Assembly: GCA_022825185.1 (NCBI GenBank)
Contig: JAJDYK010000164.1
Location: 1 to 64,000 of the forward strand
Direction: 5' to 3'
Source of the DNA: Candidatus Latescibacterota bacterium
GTDB taxonomy: Bacteria > Latescibacterota > UBA2968 > UBA8231
Length of the DNA: 64,000 bases
The notes below the pieces were generated by a model that worked only from the letters and a program-made list of their open reading frames with translations, was not told the DNA's origin and did no database searches. The translations under genes were made by a program, and so were the position numbers. Of the stretch, positions 41,492 through 50,221 are shown piece by piece. Positions within the stretch are counted from its first letter, which is position 1, and every line of letters begins with the position of its first letter.

Positions 41492-42700
41492 ATGTTACTC
41501 TGCTATATAGCCCTCCTCGGTGCCATCGCATTGCCTCGCCTCGCGGCTGCTGGCCCCAATGCAGATGCCGAAATTTTCGTCGGCGAAGAAGGCCCTTTTT
41601 GCGGGTTTGCCGCCAATAGCACCGTGGAGTTCAGCGTCTCGGCGCGCAACATGAGCGGCGTGCGCCAAGTCAAATTCGAATTTAGCTGGGAACCAGCCAA
41701 CGCGATCACCGCGATCGCGGGCGTGCTAGGCGAGACAGCAAGGGCCAGTTCCTTTGTCTCCCCAGGGGTCCCGCAAATAAAAGGGCAAACCGCCCAATGG
41801 GGCATCGCGACCCTCGGCGGTGCAGGGATAGAAGGTGAAGGCCATCTCGTCAGCATGGCTTTCACCTTGGCCGACTCCATCAGCCCTACCACCCCCATAG
41901 ACATCTACCTCGACGTGGTATCGCTCGGGCCTTCTTTTGACGAGCGCGACGACATCCGCCCCCAAGTTGCGTTCTTGCGCAATTACTGCGACGCCGAGGG
42001 CCAAGCTTTGCCGGATGGCATCTTCTTTCGCTCGGTCGGGCAAAACCCCTCCTTTTCTACCGCTGGCACCGGCAGCGTAGCTGACAGCAGCGCCGGAGAA
42101 ATCCTCGTGTCGGCACGCCTCTTGCAAGCTGGACACTTCCGCACTGGCGCGTCTTTTACTTGGGACATTACCAATCCCGGAGCAGCACCGGCATACGCGC
42201 TCGTCAACGACGAGGCCATCCCCATCCCGGCTGGCGCAACTCAACAAATAACGACCACTAGCGACGAGCGCGGCCAGACCTATCTGCTCCTCGACGCCGA
42301 ACAGGCGACCACGCTCGTTTTCAATACCTGCGCCGACGACTCGTGCGCTGAGAACCAAGTAGTATGGGGGGACGTTGCCACATCCATCTCAGAGCCATCC
42401 GGTTTCGCGCTGCCGCGAGAAGCCAGCCTCGCGCAGAACTACCCCAATCCCTTTAACGCCGGTACCACTATCCCCTTCGCCATCCCCGAGGGAGGGCCTC
42501 GCTTTGCCCAAATCGACATCTTCAACCTAATGGGGCAAAAGGTGGCCACGCCCTTTGCGGCGAGCACACTCCCAGGGCGGCATGTGATCCACTGGGATAG
42601 CCAGTCGGCAACCGGCGCACCCGCGGCCAGCGGCCTCTACATCTACCGCCTGCGGACGGATTCGGCCGAGCTGCACCGCGCCATGCTCCTCTTGCGCTGA
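41492..42700 (+). CDS. Secreted cohesin-like protein with FlgD/Por-type C-terminal domain
   Basis: A 402 aa exported protein. Signal peptide at residues 1-20 ('MLLCYIALLGAIALPRLAAA'). Residues ~25-160 look like a cohesin-type beta-sandwich ('VEFSVSARNMSGVRQVKFEFSW' region and 'EGEGHLVSMAFTLAD'). The C-terminal ~90 residues are the sorting/FlgD-like domain with 'LAQNYPNPFNAGTTIPF', 'IFNLMGQKVA' and 'SGLYIYRLRTD'. It ends four bases before rsmB, so this surface protein stands at the head of a translation-gene operon. Por-type secretion genes are not in the window. Ligand unknown. Confidence 0.82.
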   Translation: MLLCYIALLGAIALPRLAAAGPNADAEIFVGEEGPFCGFAANSTVEFSVSARNMSGVRQVKFEFSWEPANAITAIAGVLGETARASSFVSPGVPQIKGQTAQWGIATLGGAGIEGEGHLVSMAFTLADSISPTTPIDIYLDVVSLGPSFDERDDIRPQVAFLRNYCDAEGQALPDGIFFRSVGQNPSFSTAGTGSVADSSAGEILVSARLLQAGHFRTGASFTWDITNPGAAPAYALVNDEAIPIPAGATQQITTTSDERGQTYLLLDAEQATTLVFNTCADDSCAENQVVWGDVATSISEPSGFALPREASLAQNYPNPFNAGTTIPFAIPEGGPRFAQIDIFNLMGQKVATPFAASTLPGRHVIHWDSQSATGAPAASGLYIYRLRTDSAELHRAMLLLR

Positions 42701-42703
42701 GCC

Positions 42704-44020
42704 GTGCATCCTCCCGACTCAGCCCGCCTTGCGGCGGCACACCTCCTCCGCGACCTAGAGCAGCAAGCCCGACCTTTCGACGAACTGCTGCAAGCTCTCG
42801 ACGCGCGCCTGCCGACCAACCGCGATGTGCGCTTCGCCCGCCAGCTAGTCCTCGGTGTGGTGCGGTGGCAGAAGCGGCTCGACTGGATCATCGCCACCTG
42901 TTGTACGCGTCCGGTCGCCCAACTCTCGCCTTGGGCTCGCCACATCCTGCGCCTCGGAACCTATCAACTCTTCTGGCTCGACCGCGTGCCCCAGTCCGCG
43001 GCCGTCCATACCTCAGTCGAGCTAGCCAAGCACTTGACGCATCAAGGCATCGCCTCCTTGGTCAATGCCGTGCTCCGCAACTTGCTGCGGCAACGCGCGC
43101 AGGTTCGCTACCCCGATCAGCAACAGACCCCGACGCATTACCTAGCAGTGTACCACTCTCATCCCGAGTGGCTGGTCAAGCGGTGGGTCAGCCGCTGGGG
43201 CCGCGAAATCGCCGAGCACTTGCTCGCGGCCAACAACCAGCCCGCCCCACTCAACATCTACCTCAATCCGCTGCGCGCCAGCCGTGCAACCGTCGCCGAA
43301 CTCGACCTAGCCCCAGTCGAGGCGAGGCCGGGCTTTTATCGAGCGACAAACGGCGCTGATCTCTTTTCCTCACGCGCATACCAGCAGGGACAGTTTCAAG
43401 TCCAAGACCCCAACGCCGGCTTGGCCGTGGCCCTGCTCAACCCCCAGTCAGGGGAACGCCTGCTCGACCTGTGCAGCGCGCCCGGCGGCAAGGCCGTGCA
43501 AGCGGCCATCGCCATGGCCGACCGCGGCTGGGTCGTAGCGGCCGACATTTCGTTGCCACGCCTGAAGCGGGTGCGCGAAAACGCCCGACGTCTGCGCCTG
43601 CGGGCCATCCGCCCCGTGGCCCGCGACGGCACAACCCCTGGATGCGCTGCCTTCGACCGCGTCCTCGCCGATGTGCCCTGTAGCGCCACTGGCGTACTCG
43701 GACGGCGACCAGACGCCCGCTGGCGCCGCCAGCCCACTGAATTGGCAGCATTGACCGCACGGCAACAGGTACTCATCCAACGCGCTTACGAGCACCTGCG
43801 TCCCGGCGGCGTCTTAGTGTATAGCACCTGTAGCTTGGAAGAGGAGGAAAACGAGGCCATTGTCGAGCGCTTCTTAAAGCAAACCCCGACCGCGCAGCTA
43901 GAGCGCGCCGATACTCACTTTCCCGCCCAGCCTTGGGCCGGTCGCTACGTTCTGACCATACCGGGCCGACACGCCGGCGACGGCAGTTTTGCCGCACGCA
44001 TCCGCAAGGCCGCATCGTGA
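42704..44020 (+). CDS. rsmB: 16S rRNA (cytosine-967-C5)-methyltransferase
   Basis: Methylates C967 of 16S rRNA. The 438 aa length is usual. An N-terminal NusB-like RNA-binding domain ('FARQLVLGVVRWQKRLDWI') is followed by the SAM domain with 'LDLCSAPGGKAVQAA', 'DVPCSATGVLGRRPDARW' (first catalytic Cys, motif IV PCS) and 'LVYSTCSLEEEENE' (catalytic TCS motif VI). The start is GTG at 42704, four bases after the cohesin gene stop. The stop overlaps the GTG start of the PASTA gene. Confidence 0.93.
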   Translation: MHPPDSARLAAAHLLRDLEQQARPFDELLQALDARLPTNRDVRFARQLVLGVVRWQKRLDWIIATCCTRPVAQLSPWARHILRLGTYQLFWLDRVPQSAAVHTSVELAKHLTHQGIASLVNAVLRNLLRQRAQVRYPDQQQTPTHYLAVYHSHPEWLVKRWVSRWGREIAEHLLAANNQPAPLNIYLNPLRASRATVAELDLAPVEARPGFYRATNGADLFSSRAYQQGQFQVQDPNAGLAVALLNPQSGERLLDLCSAPGGKAVQAAIAMADRGWVVAADISLPRLKRVRENARRLRLRAIRPVARDGTTPGCAAFDRVLADVPCSATGVLGRRPDARWRRQPTELAALTARQQVLIQRAYEHLRPGGVLVYSTCSLEEEENEAIVERFLKQTPTAQLERADTHFPAQPWAGRYVLTIPGRHAGDGSFAARIRKAAS

Positions 44021-44790
44021 AAAACATCCTCCGCCACTTGAGCCTACTCGCGGCGGGCGCGTTCCTCTCCAGCATCATCGCCCTCTTCCTACTCGACGCG
44101 GTCATCATGCCGTACTTAGTTGATACGTCCAGTGTCCAAGTCCCCAACCTCCAGGGCCTTTTCGCGTCCGAGGCATCGGCACGACTCGAAGAAGCAGGAC
44201 TGAAGATGACCGTCGGCGATTCGCTGTACCACGAAACCGTTCCCGCCGACGCAGTCGTCGATCAAGACCCCAGTGGCGGCCAATTGGTCAAACAAGGGCG
44301 GCGCATCGTCTTGACCGTGAGTAAAGGACCGCGTTACTACGAGGTTCCCGACGTGCGCCGCGTTAGCCTGCGCGAGGCGCGTTTGCAACTAGAGGAAAAC
44401 CAGCTCAAGATCGGTCAGATCCTCTACCGCTCTTCAGATACTCTACCCGAGGGCGCTGTCGTCGGACAGTCACCTCCCCCCGGTGCTCAACTCGCTCGCG
44501 ACAGTGCGGTTGACCTCCAGGTCAGCAACGGCTCACCCACCGCCCTCAAGCGCGTCCCGAATCTAATCGGTCTGTCCATCGGGGCTGCGGAGGACACTTT
44601 GCGCAAATACGAATTGCGCATCGGCCACATCGCCAAGCGCATCGACGAGCAAAAGCGCGTCGGCACGGTCCTAGCGCAAGAGCCTACGAGCGAGCAGCGC
44701 ATCCCGCGCCACAGCCGCATTGACCTCGTCGTCAGCGCCGCGGCACCACCCCCCAAGCCAGACGCCTTTGACAACTGGGAGGAACCATGA
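44017..44790 (+). CDS. PASTA-domain membrane protein
   Basis: A 257 aa protein with one N-terminal membrane helix (about residues 8-30, 'LSLLAAGAFLSSIIALFLLD') and three periplasmic PASTA domains: 'VPNLQGLFASEASARLEE', 'VPDVRRVSLREARLQLEE' and 'VPNLIGLSIGAAEDTLRK' mark their starts. PASTA domains bind peptidoglycan fragments or beta-lactams when attached to kinases or PBPs; no kinase domain is attached here. The GTG at 44017 overlaps the rsmB stop and is preferred to the longer frame from 43933. It overlaps rpe by four bases. Confidence 0.88.
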   Translation: MKNILRHLSLLAAGAFLSSIIALFLLDAVIMPYLVDTSSVQVPNLQGLFASEASARLEEAGLKMTVGDSLYHETVPADAVVDQDPSGGQLVKQGRRIVLTVSKGPRYYEVPDVRRVSLREARLQLEENQLKIGQILYRSSDTLPEGAVVGQSPPPGAQLARDSAVDLQVSNGSPTALKRVPNLIGLSIGAAEDTLRKYELRIGHIAKRIDEQKRVGTVLAQEPTSEQRIPRHSRIDLVVSAAAPPPKPDAFDNWEEP

Positions 44791-45434
44791 ACGCCACGCG
44801 CATCGGCCCTTCCCTCTTGGCCGCCGATTTTGCCCGCCTAGCCGAGGACATCGACCGCGTCGAGCGCGGCGGAGCTGATTTTCTCCATCTCGACGTAATG
44901 GACGGGCACTTCGTCCCCAACATCAGCTTTGGGCTGCCGGTCGTCGCGGCCGTGCGCCAAACCACCCGCCTCGAACTCAACACGCATCTGATGTTGCAAG
45001 ACCCCTTGCCCTTTATCGGTCCCTTCAAAGAGGCGGGCGCAGACTCGCTCATCGTCCACGTGGAACTCGAATCCGCCCAGGCCGTACTCGACGCCATCCG
45101 TCAACACGGTCTCCAGTGCGGACTCGCAGTCAACCCAAAAACGCCCGTCTCCGCCCTCTACCCCTATCTCGACGAACTCGACTCGGCCTTGGTCATGTCC
45201 GTGGAGCCGGGATTTGGCGGCCAAGCCTTCCAGCCCGCAGCCCTCGACAAAATCCGCGACCTGTGCGCGGAAATCGAGCGCCGAGGACTAGACGTACCCG
45301 TCGGCATCGACGGCGGCGTTCATCCCGGCAACGCAGCCGACTGCCGCCGTGCCGGTGCCCAATGCTTAGTGGCCGGCTCAGCCGTCTTCAACTCCCCTGA
45401 CCCAGCCCGCGTTATCGCCGACCTGCGCGGCTGA
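44787..45434 (+). CDS. rpe: Ribulose-phosphate 3-epimerase
   Basis: Interconverts ribulose 5-phosphate and xylulose 5-phosphate in the pentose phosphate pathway, 215 aa TIM barrel. Motifs: 'IGPSLLAADFARLAEDI', 'LHLDVMDGHFVPNISFG' (metal His/Asp), 'VMSVEPGFGGQ' and 'GIDGGVHPGN'. It overlaps the PASTA gene (ATGA). rsmB-PASTA-rpe is a common order in many bacteria. An AT-rich gap of 80 bases then precedes ffh. Confidence 0.94.
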   Translation: MNATRIGPSLLAADFARLAEDIDRVERGGADFLHLDVMDGHFVPNISFGLPVVAAVRQTTRLELNTHLMLQDPLPFIGPFKEAGADSLIVHVELESAQAVLDAIRQHGLQCGLAVNPKTPVSALYPYLDELDSALVMSVEPGFGGQAFQPAALDKIRDLCAEIERRGLDVPVGIDGGVHPGNAADCRRAGAQCLVAGSAVFNSPDPARVIADLRG

Positions 45435-45514
45435 CCTGCCTCTGTTGCTATATCTATATATTAAATTTATATTTTAGCTTCTTTGCCGCATTCTACCACT
45501 CGACGCATCGGCCC

Positions 45515-46843
45515 ATGTTTGACCGACTTAGCGAACGCTTTGACGACCTCTTCCGCTCGCTCCGCGGGCAGGGACGCATCACTGAGCGCAACATCGACGA
45601 TACGCTGCGCCAGATTCGCCGTTCTCTGCTCGAGGCCGACGTCAACTTCAAGGTCGCCAAGGACTTTATTCAGCGAGTCAAAGAGCAAGCTCTCGGCCAA
45701 GACGTCCTCAAAAGCCTGACCCCAGGCCAACAGCTAGTCAAAATCGTCCACAGCGAACTCATCGCCCTGCTGGGGGGCAACAACAGCCCGCTCAATCTCG
45801 CCGAACACCCTCCCACCGTCGTCATGCTCGTCGGCCTGCAAGGCTGTGGCAAGACGACGATGGCTGCCAAGCTAGCCCGTCAATTCAAGGACAAAGGCCG
45901 GCCGCCGCTACTGATTGCCGCCGATGTGTATCGCCCGGCCGCCGTAGCCCAACTCCAATCGCTGGGAGCCTCTATCGACGTGCCCGTTTTCAGCCAGCCC
46001 GCTGGCGTCGATCCAGTCGCCATCTGCCGTCGCGGCATCGACCAAGCCCGCCAGACCCACCGCAGCATCGCGCTCATAGATACGGCGGGCCGCCTGAGTA
46101 TCGACGAAGAGATGATGGACGAACTAGATCGCATCCAGCAGGCCGTCGAGCCGCACGAGATCCTCTTTGTTGCCGACAGCATGCTGGGCCAAGACGCCGT
46201 GGAAACCGCCGCCCGCTTTAACCAGCGTCTCGCGTTTACCGGCTGTGCCTTGACTAAGCTCGACAGCGACGCCCGCGGCGGAGCCGCCCTGTCGGTTCGC
46301 GCCGTCACCGGCCAGCCGATCAAGTTCGTCGGCACTGGCGAGAAAATCGAAGACCTAGAGTCCTTTCACCCCGACCGCATGGCCTCGCGCATCCTCGGCA
46401 TGGGCGACATTGTCTCGCTGGTGGAAAAGGCCGAACAGGCCATGGAGCGCGACCGGGCCAAAGAGCTAGAAGAAAAGTTTCGCCGGGCCTCTTTCACCTT
46501 TGAGGATTTTCTCTCGCAGTTGCAGGCCGTGCGCCGCATGGGGCCGCTCGATCAGCTCATGGGCATGATTCCCGGGGGTGGCAAAGCCGCCAAGAACATG
46601 CAGCTCGACGATAGCGCATTCACCCAAGTCGAAGCCATCATCAACTCCATGACCCGCCAAGAGCGAGTCCAACCCAAAATTCTCAACGGCAGCCGCCGCA
46701 AGCGCATCGCCCGTGGCAGCGGCACCAGCGTCCAAGAGGTAAATCAACTAGTCAAACAATTTCACATGATGCAGAAAATGCTCAGGCAGATGGGCCGCGC
46801 CAAAGGCGGCCGTTTGAAAATGAGAATGCCCCTCGTGGGCTAG
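45515..46843 (+). CDS. ffh: Signal recognition particle protein Ffh
   Basis: GTPase of the signal recognition particle that targets membrane proteins co-translationally, 442 aa. The N and G domains show 'VGLQGCGKTTMAAKLA' (G1), 'DTAGRLSIDEEM' (G3) and 'TKLDSDARGG' (G4). The C-terminal M domain is Met-rich ('MGPLDQLMGMIPGGGK', 'QFHMMQKMLRQMGR'). The preceding AT-rich gap may hold a promoter. ffh followed by rpsP-rimM-trmD-rplS is a classical bacterial order. No SRP RNA gene was seen nearby. Confidence 0.95.
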   Translation: MFDRLSERFDDLFRSLRGQGRITERNIDDTLRQIRRSLLEADVNFKVAKDFIQRVKEQALGQDVLKSLTPGQQLVKIVHSELIALLGGNNSPLNLAEHPPTVVMLVGLQGCGKTTMAAKLARQFKDKGRPPLLIAADVYRPAAVAQLQSLGASIDVPVFSQPAGVDPVAICRRGIDQARQTHRSIALIDTAGRLSIDEEMMDELDRIQQAVEPHEILFVADSMLGQDAVETAARFNQRLAFTGCALTKLDSDARGGAALSVRAVTGQPIKFVGTGEKIEDLESFHPDRMASRILGMGDIVSLVEKAEQAMERDRAKELEEKFRRASFTFEDFLSQLQAVRRMGPLDQLMGMIPGGGKAAKNMQLDDSAFTQVEAIINSMTRQERVQPKILNGSRRKRIARGSGTSVQEVNQLVKQFHMMQKMLRQMGRAKGGRLKMRMPLVG

Positions 46844-46868
46844 GCATCCTTCGCCAAGGAGAATAGCA

Positions 46869-47447
46869 TTGGTCAAACTTCGCCTTAAGAGAATAGGCAA
46901 ACGCAAACAGCCTTACTACCGGATCGTCGCCGCTCACGTCAGCGTCGCCCGCAACGGCCGCTCCCTTGCAGAGGTGGGCCTCTACGACCCCATGCACGCC
47001 AGCGTCAAAATCGACGAAGAGCGCGCCATCGAGTGGCTCAACAAAGGCGCGCAGATGACCGAGACCGTCGCCGACCTCTTCCACAGCCAAGGAATCTTGG
47101 CCCGCTGGAAGGGTCAAGAGGGTCGGGTGCGCGACGACGCCCTCGCTGGCGACAAGCCCAAGCGGCGGCGCAAAAAAGCGGCGGCCGCGCCAGTCCAACA
47201 GGCTGAACCGGTTGAGCAAGAAGCCGTTGAACCAGTCGAACAGGACGAACAGGCAACCGCTGCGCCAGAAGCCACTGAATCGGCTGAATCGGTCGAACAA
47301 GAAGAAGTTGCATCGGACGAGCAGGTAGCTGCTGAACCAGAAGCCGCTGAATCAGCCGAACCGGTTGAGCAAGAAGAAGCTGCGCCAGCCGAAGCCGAAC
47401 AGGCAGCCGCTGAATCAGCCGAATCGGCCGAGCAAGAGGAAAAATAG
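46869..47447 (+). CDS. rpsP: 30S ribosomal protein S16 with a long acidic C-terminal extension
   Basis: Residues 1-~80 are ordinary S16 ('MVKLRLKRIGKRKQPYYRIV' opening, then 'RNGRSLAEVGLYDPM'). The start is TTG at 46869 with AAGGAG seven bases upstream. Normal S16 is 75-90 aa; here it is 192 aa. After a basic patch 'PKRRRKKAAAA' the last ~95 residues are a low-complexity run of Ala, Glu, Pro, Ser and Val, with repeated 'EPVEQ', 'AAES' and 'VEQEE' units. The tail is in frame with no interruption. It probably lies disordered on the ribosome surface. The core identity is certain. Confidence 0.95.
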   Translation: MVKLRLKRIGKRKQPYYRIVAAHVSVARNGRSLAEVGLYDPMHASVKIDEERAIEWLNKGAQMTETVADLFHSQGILARWKGQEGRVRDDALAGDKPKRRRKKAAAAPVQQAEPVEQEAVEPVEQDEQATAAPEATESAESVEQEEVASDEQVAAEPEAAESAEPVEQEEAAPAEAEQAAAESAESAEQEEK

Positions 47448-47459
47448 AGGGACAACCGC

Positions 47460-47969
47460 ATGGCCGGGCGCGTCGCCGTAGCCTATATCTCCCGCCCGTG
47501 GGGAGTGCGCGGCGAAGTTCGGGCCCAAGCCCTGACGCACCGCATCGAGCGCTTCAGCGACCTGCGGGATGTCGTCCTCCAATGCGAGGGCCGACCCGAC
47601 CAGCCGCTCGAACTCGAGCGCTGGCGCACAGATGCCAAGAGCTTATTGCTCAAATTCGCCGGCATCGACTCGCCCGAACAGGCGCGTTCAATCTTGGCCG
47701 GGGGCTACGTTACCATCGCCCCCGATCAGCGCGATCCCCTGCCGGAGGGCACGCACTACATCGACGACCTAGTAGATTGCGAGGTCGTCAATTCGGAGGG
47801 GCAACCATTGGGCCACATCGTCGAGGTCTTATCCATGCCGACGGCAGATGTTTACGTGGTCCGCGGAGCCAAAGGCGAGGCCCTCGTGCCGGCCGTCGGC
47901 GACTTTGTCGTGGAAATCGCGCCGGGTCGGGTCGTCGTGCGGGGCATTGAAGAGCTATTTGGACCATGA
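47460..47969 (+). CDS. rimM: Ribosome maturation factor RimM
   Basis: Assists 30S head assembly around S19 and S13, 169 aa. The N-terminal domain opens 'VAVAYISRPWGVRGEVRAQ' (matching the usual 'GKIxxPHGxxGE'), and the PRC-barrel C-terminal half includes 'DDLVDCEVVNSEGQPLGHIVEV' in parts and 'LVPAVGDFVVEI'. It follows rpsP by 12 bases and overlaps trmD by four. Confidence 0.93.
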   Translation: MAGRVAVAYISRPWGVRGEVRAQALTHRIERFSDLRDVVLQCEGRPDQPLELERWRTDAKSLLLKFAGIDSPEQARSILAGGYVTIAPDQRDPLPEGTHYIDDLVDCEVVNSEGQPLGHIVEVLSMPTADVYVVRGAKGEALVPAVGDFVVEIAPGRVVVRGIEELFGP

Positions 47970-48706
47970 AAATAGACATCGTAACGCTCTTTCCGGATTT
48001 CTTTGCCTCGCCGTTGGCGACCAGCATGATGGCCCGCGCCATCGCCCGGGGCCTGTTGACCGTCGAGACCCACGATCCGCGCGATTGCGCGACCGACAAA
48101 CACCGCACCGTGGATGACGCGCCTTACGGCGGCGGCGGCGGCATGGTCCTCAAGCCCGAGCCCGTGTATCAGCTTTGGCAGGAGCGGGGCCTAGCAGCCG
48201 GCCGCTGCATTTACCTGACAGCCGACGGCCAGCCACTCAATCAAACGCTCGCCATCGAGTTGGCGCTCGAGGAGCGGTTGGTGCTGTTGTGCGGGCATTA
48301 CAAAGGAGTAGATGAGCGCATCCGTACTGGACTTATCGACCGTGAAATTTCAATCGGCGACTACGTGCTCACCGGCGGCGAGCCGGCCGCCCTCGTCCTC
48401 ATCGACGCGGTGGCTCGGCTCATACCCAATGTTTTGGGCAATTTCTCTTCGGCCTTGGACGACTCATTCCAAGAGGCCGTGCTCGATTGCCCTTGGTACA
48501 CGCGGCCAGTTGAATTCCGCGGCCAGCGCGTCCCCGATGCGCTGCTTTCCGGCGATCACGAGCGCATAGAGCACTGGCGGCGACGCCAAGCCCTGCGGCG
48601 CACGTTTGCGCGCCGGCCCGACTTGCTGCAACAAATCGAACTCGACGAAGAAGAACAACAGCTCATCGCCACTTGGCAGGAGCAAGGGCTGGAAGAAGCC
48701 CCGTAA
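47966..48706 (+). CDS. trmD: tRNA (guanine-37-N1)-methyltransferase
   Basis: Makes m1G37 next to the anticodon. At 246 aa it has the knotted SPOUT fold motifs '[13 protein letters not shown]', '[16 protein letters not shown]', '[12 protein letters not shown]' and '[19 protein letters not shown]'. The C-terminal part holds the usual '[18 protein letters not shown]'. Overlaps rimM by ATGA; rplS begins 16 bases after its stop. Confidence 0.95.
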   Translation: MKIDIVTLFPDFFASPLATSMMARAIARGLLTVETHDPRDCATDKHRTVDDAPYGGGGGMVLKPEPVYQLWQERGLAAGRCIYLTADGQPLNQTLAIELALEERLVLLCGHYKGVDERIRTGLIDREISIGDYVLTGGEPAALVLIDAVARLIPNVLGNFSSALDDSFQEAVLDCPWYTRPVEFRGQRVPDALLSGDHERIEHWRRRQALRRTFARRPDLLQQIELDEEEQQLIATWQEQGLEEAP

Positions 48707-48722
48707 CAAACAAGGTGATACA

Positions 48723-49076
48723 ATGGACGCAAGTATCCTGCGCGAACTAACCTCGGACCAACTCAAAACCGATCTCCCTGAATTCGGCGCTGGCGACACC
48801 GTGCGCATCCACGTGCGGGTCATCGAGGGCGACAAGGAGCGCACCCAGATCTTTGAAGGAACCGTCATCCAACGCAAAGGTAGCGGCATCCAAGAGACCT
48901 TTACTGTGCGCAAGATCTCTCAGGGCATCGCCATCGAGCGCATCTTTCCCATGCACTCGCCGCGCATCGCCAAGATCGAGCGCATGCGCGAGGGCCGGGT
49001 GCGCCGCGCCCGCCTCTTTTACCTACGCGGTCGCAAAGGCCGCGCTGCCCGCATCCGCGAAAAGCGAGCACGCTAA
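48723..49076 (+). CDS. rplS: 50S ribosomal protein L19
   Basis: A 117 aa ribosomal protein. The start is the ATG at 48723 ('[14 protein letters not shown]'); the longer frame from 48606 is only trmD sequence read in another frame. Typical L19 segments are '[19 protein letters not shown]', '[13 protein letters not shown]' and '[12 protein letters not shown]'. The basic C-terminus '[16 protein letters not shown]' is also as expected. It is the last of the translation genes in this operon. Confidence 0.96.
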   Translation: MDASILRELTSDQLKTDLPEFGAGDTVRIHVRVIEGDKERTQIFEGTVIQRKGSGIQETFTVRKISQGIAIERIFPMHSPRIAKIERMREGRVRRARLFYLRGRKGRAARIREKRAR

Positions 49077-49090
49077 GCGGAGACCGCGTC

Positions 49091-49324
49091 ATGGCCCCAC
49101 GCGGCGACTTGCCTTTTACGCGCAAAAACTGGTCCTTGGCCATAGCCGGCCTAGCCGCGATCGTACTCGGCTATGTGTTTTTGCGTATCCCGCCAGCCGA
49201 GGGTTTCCTATCCCTCACCCTAGCGCCGGTACTCCTAGTGGTCGGCTACTGCGTACTGATCCCCATGGCAATTTTGGTTCGGGACCAATCAGCAGACCAG
49301 GAAGACGAGGCTGGGCAGACATGA
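49091..49324 (+). CDS. Small two-helix membrane protein (DUF3098-like)
   Basis: A 77 aa protein with two hydrophobic helices at about residues 15-33 ('LAIAGLAAIVLGYVFL') and 43-63 ('LAPVLLVVGYCVLIPMAIL'), and an acidic tail. The N-terminus 'LPFTRKNW' and general layout resemble DUF3098 proteins of the FCB group. The ATG has GGAGA upstream; the stop overlaps the next PhyH gene (ATGA). Function unknown. Confidence 0.75.
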   Translation: MAPRGDLPFTRKNWSLAIAGLAAIVLGYVFLRIPPAEGFLSLTLAPVLLVVGYCVLIPMAILVRDQSADQEDEAGQT

Positions 49325-50169
49325 CCAGCGCCCAACCCATCATCGACGACGGCGTCCGCGCCGACTACGCCCCTGATCTTTACCGCTACGACGCCGAGGC
49401 CCAGCAAGTCGCCCACTTCGCCGACATCGGCCCTGAGCAGCTAGCCTTCTTTCACCAGCAGGGCTACCTCGTAATAGCAGAGGCGTTTTCCTCTGCCCAA
49501 GTCGCCGCCGCTGGTGAAGCTGTGTACGACCTAATTGACGGCAAGCAGCCCGAATTTCGCGGCGTCCAACTGGAAGTCGCCGCGCAAGGCAAAAAGCTAA
49601 CGGGTGCGGTGCGGCGCAGCTCGGTGCGCAAGCTGATGAATTTTGTCGATTGGGATGAGCGTTTCCAGCCCCTGGCCACCGACCCGGATCTTTTGGACAT
49701 CCTCGCCCGCCTGATGGACGACGCGCCCGTTCTGTTCCAAGAGATGGCCCTGCTCAAGCCGCCTATGGGCCGCGAAAAACCCTGGCACCAAGACTGCGCA
49801 TACTTCAACTATCCCTTGGGCACCACCATCATCGGTGTCTGGATCGCCCTCGACCACGCCGACGCGAATAACGGCTGCCTGCACATCCTGCCCGGCACGC
49901 ATCGCGAAGGTCCGGTCAATCACTTCAAGCGCCGCGATTGGCAGATCTGCGACACCGATGTCCAGACCGAGCGCGACATCGTCGTCCCTCTCGCCCCTGG
50001 CGGCTGCCTGCTCTGGCACGGCATGACCCACCACGGCAGCCCAACCAACCCCTCGCAAAAAATGCGCCGCGCCCTGCAACTGCACTACCGACCCGCCAGC
50101 GCTGGCCAGATCGACACCGACGAGCGCATGCAGCACTTCGGCGGCGAAGTGCGCGGCGCTGAGTGCTGA
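49321..50169 (+). CDS. Phytanoyl-CoA dioxygenase family protein, paralogue of the gene at 46
   Basis: A 282 aa Fe(II)/2-oxoglutarate oxygenase. Metal ligands are H156-x-D158 ('PWHQDCAYF') and H237/H238 ('THHGSPTN'), with an Arg in 'KMRRALQLHY' for the cosubstrate. It shares long identical blocks with the PhyH protein at 46 ('GREKPWHQD', 'HFxRRDWQICDTDV', 'GVQxE'), so the two are duplicates or close orthologous-like copies. The frame is open from 48853 across rplS in another phase; the ATG at 49321, overlapping the small membrane-protein gene, is the real start. It is an odd last member of a translation operon. Confidence 0.9.
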   Translation: MTSAQPIIDDGVRADYAPDLYRYDAEAQQVAHFADIGPEQLAFFHQQGYLVIAEAFSSAQVAAAGEAVYDLIDGKQPEFRGVQLEVAAQGKKLTGAVRRSSVRKLMNFVDWDERFQPLATDPDLLDILARLMDDAPVLFQEMALLKPPMGREKPWHQDCAYFNYPLGTTIIGVWIALDHADANNGCLHILPGTHREGPVNHFKRRDWQICDTDVQTERDIVVPLAPGGCLLWHGMTHHGSPTNPSQKMRRALQLHYRPASAGQIDTDERMQHFGGEVRGAEC

Positions 50170-50221
50170 ATCCTTTCAATCTGACCTTCATACCCAGCAG
50201 CGTTTGAGGAGGGCAAATCCG

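Noticed and set aside
47160..47450. Minus-strand frames across the S16 tail, rich in Ser/Ala/Cys.
   Set aside because: They are shadows of a low-complexity repeat and lack start signals or family resemblance.
48853..49320. Long N-terminal extension of the PhyH protein through rplS.
   Set aside because: It is rplS read in another frame; the ATG at 49321 gives the family start and overlaps the preceding gene by ATGA.
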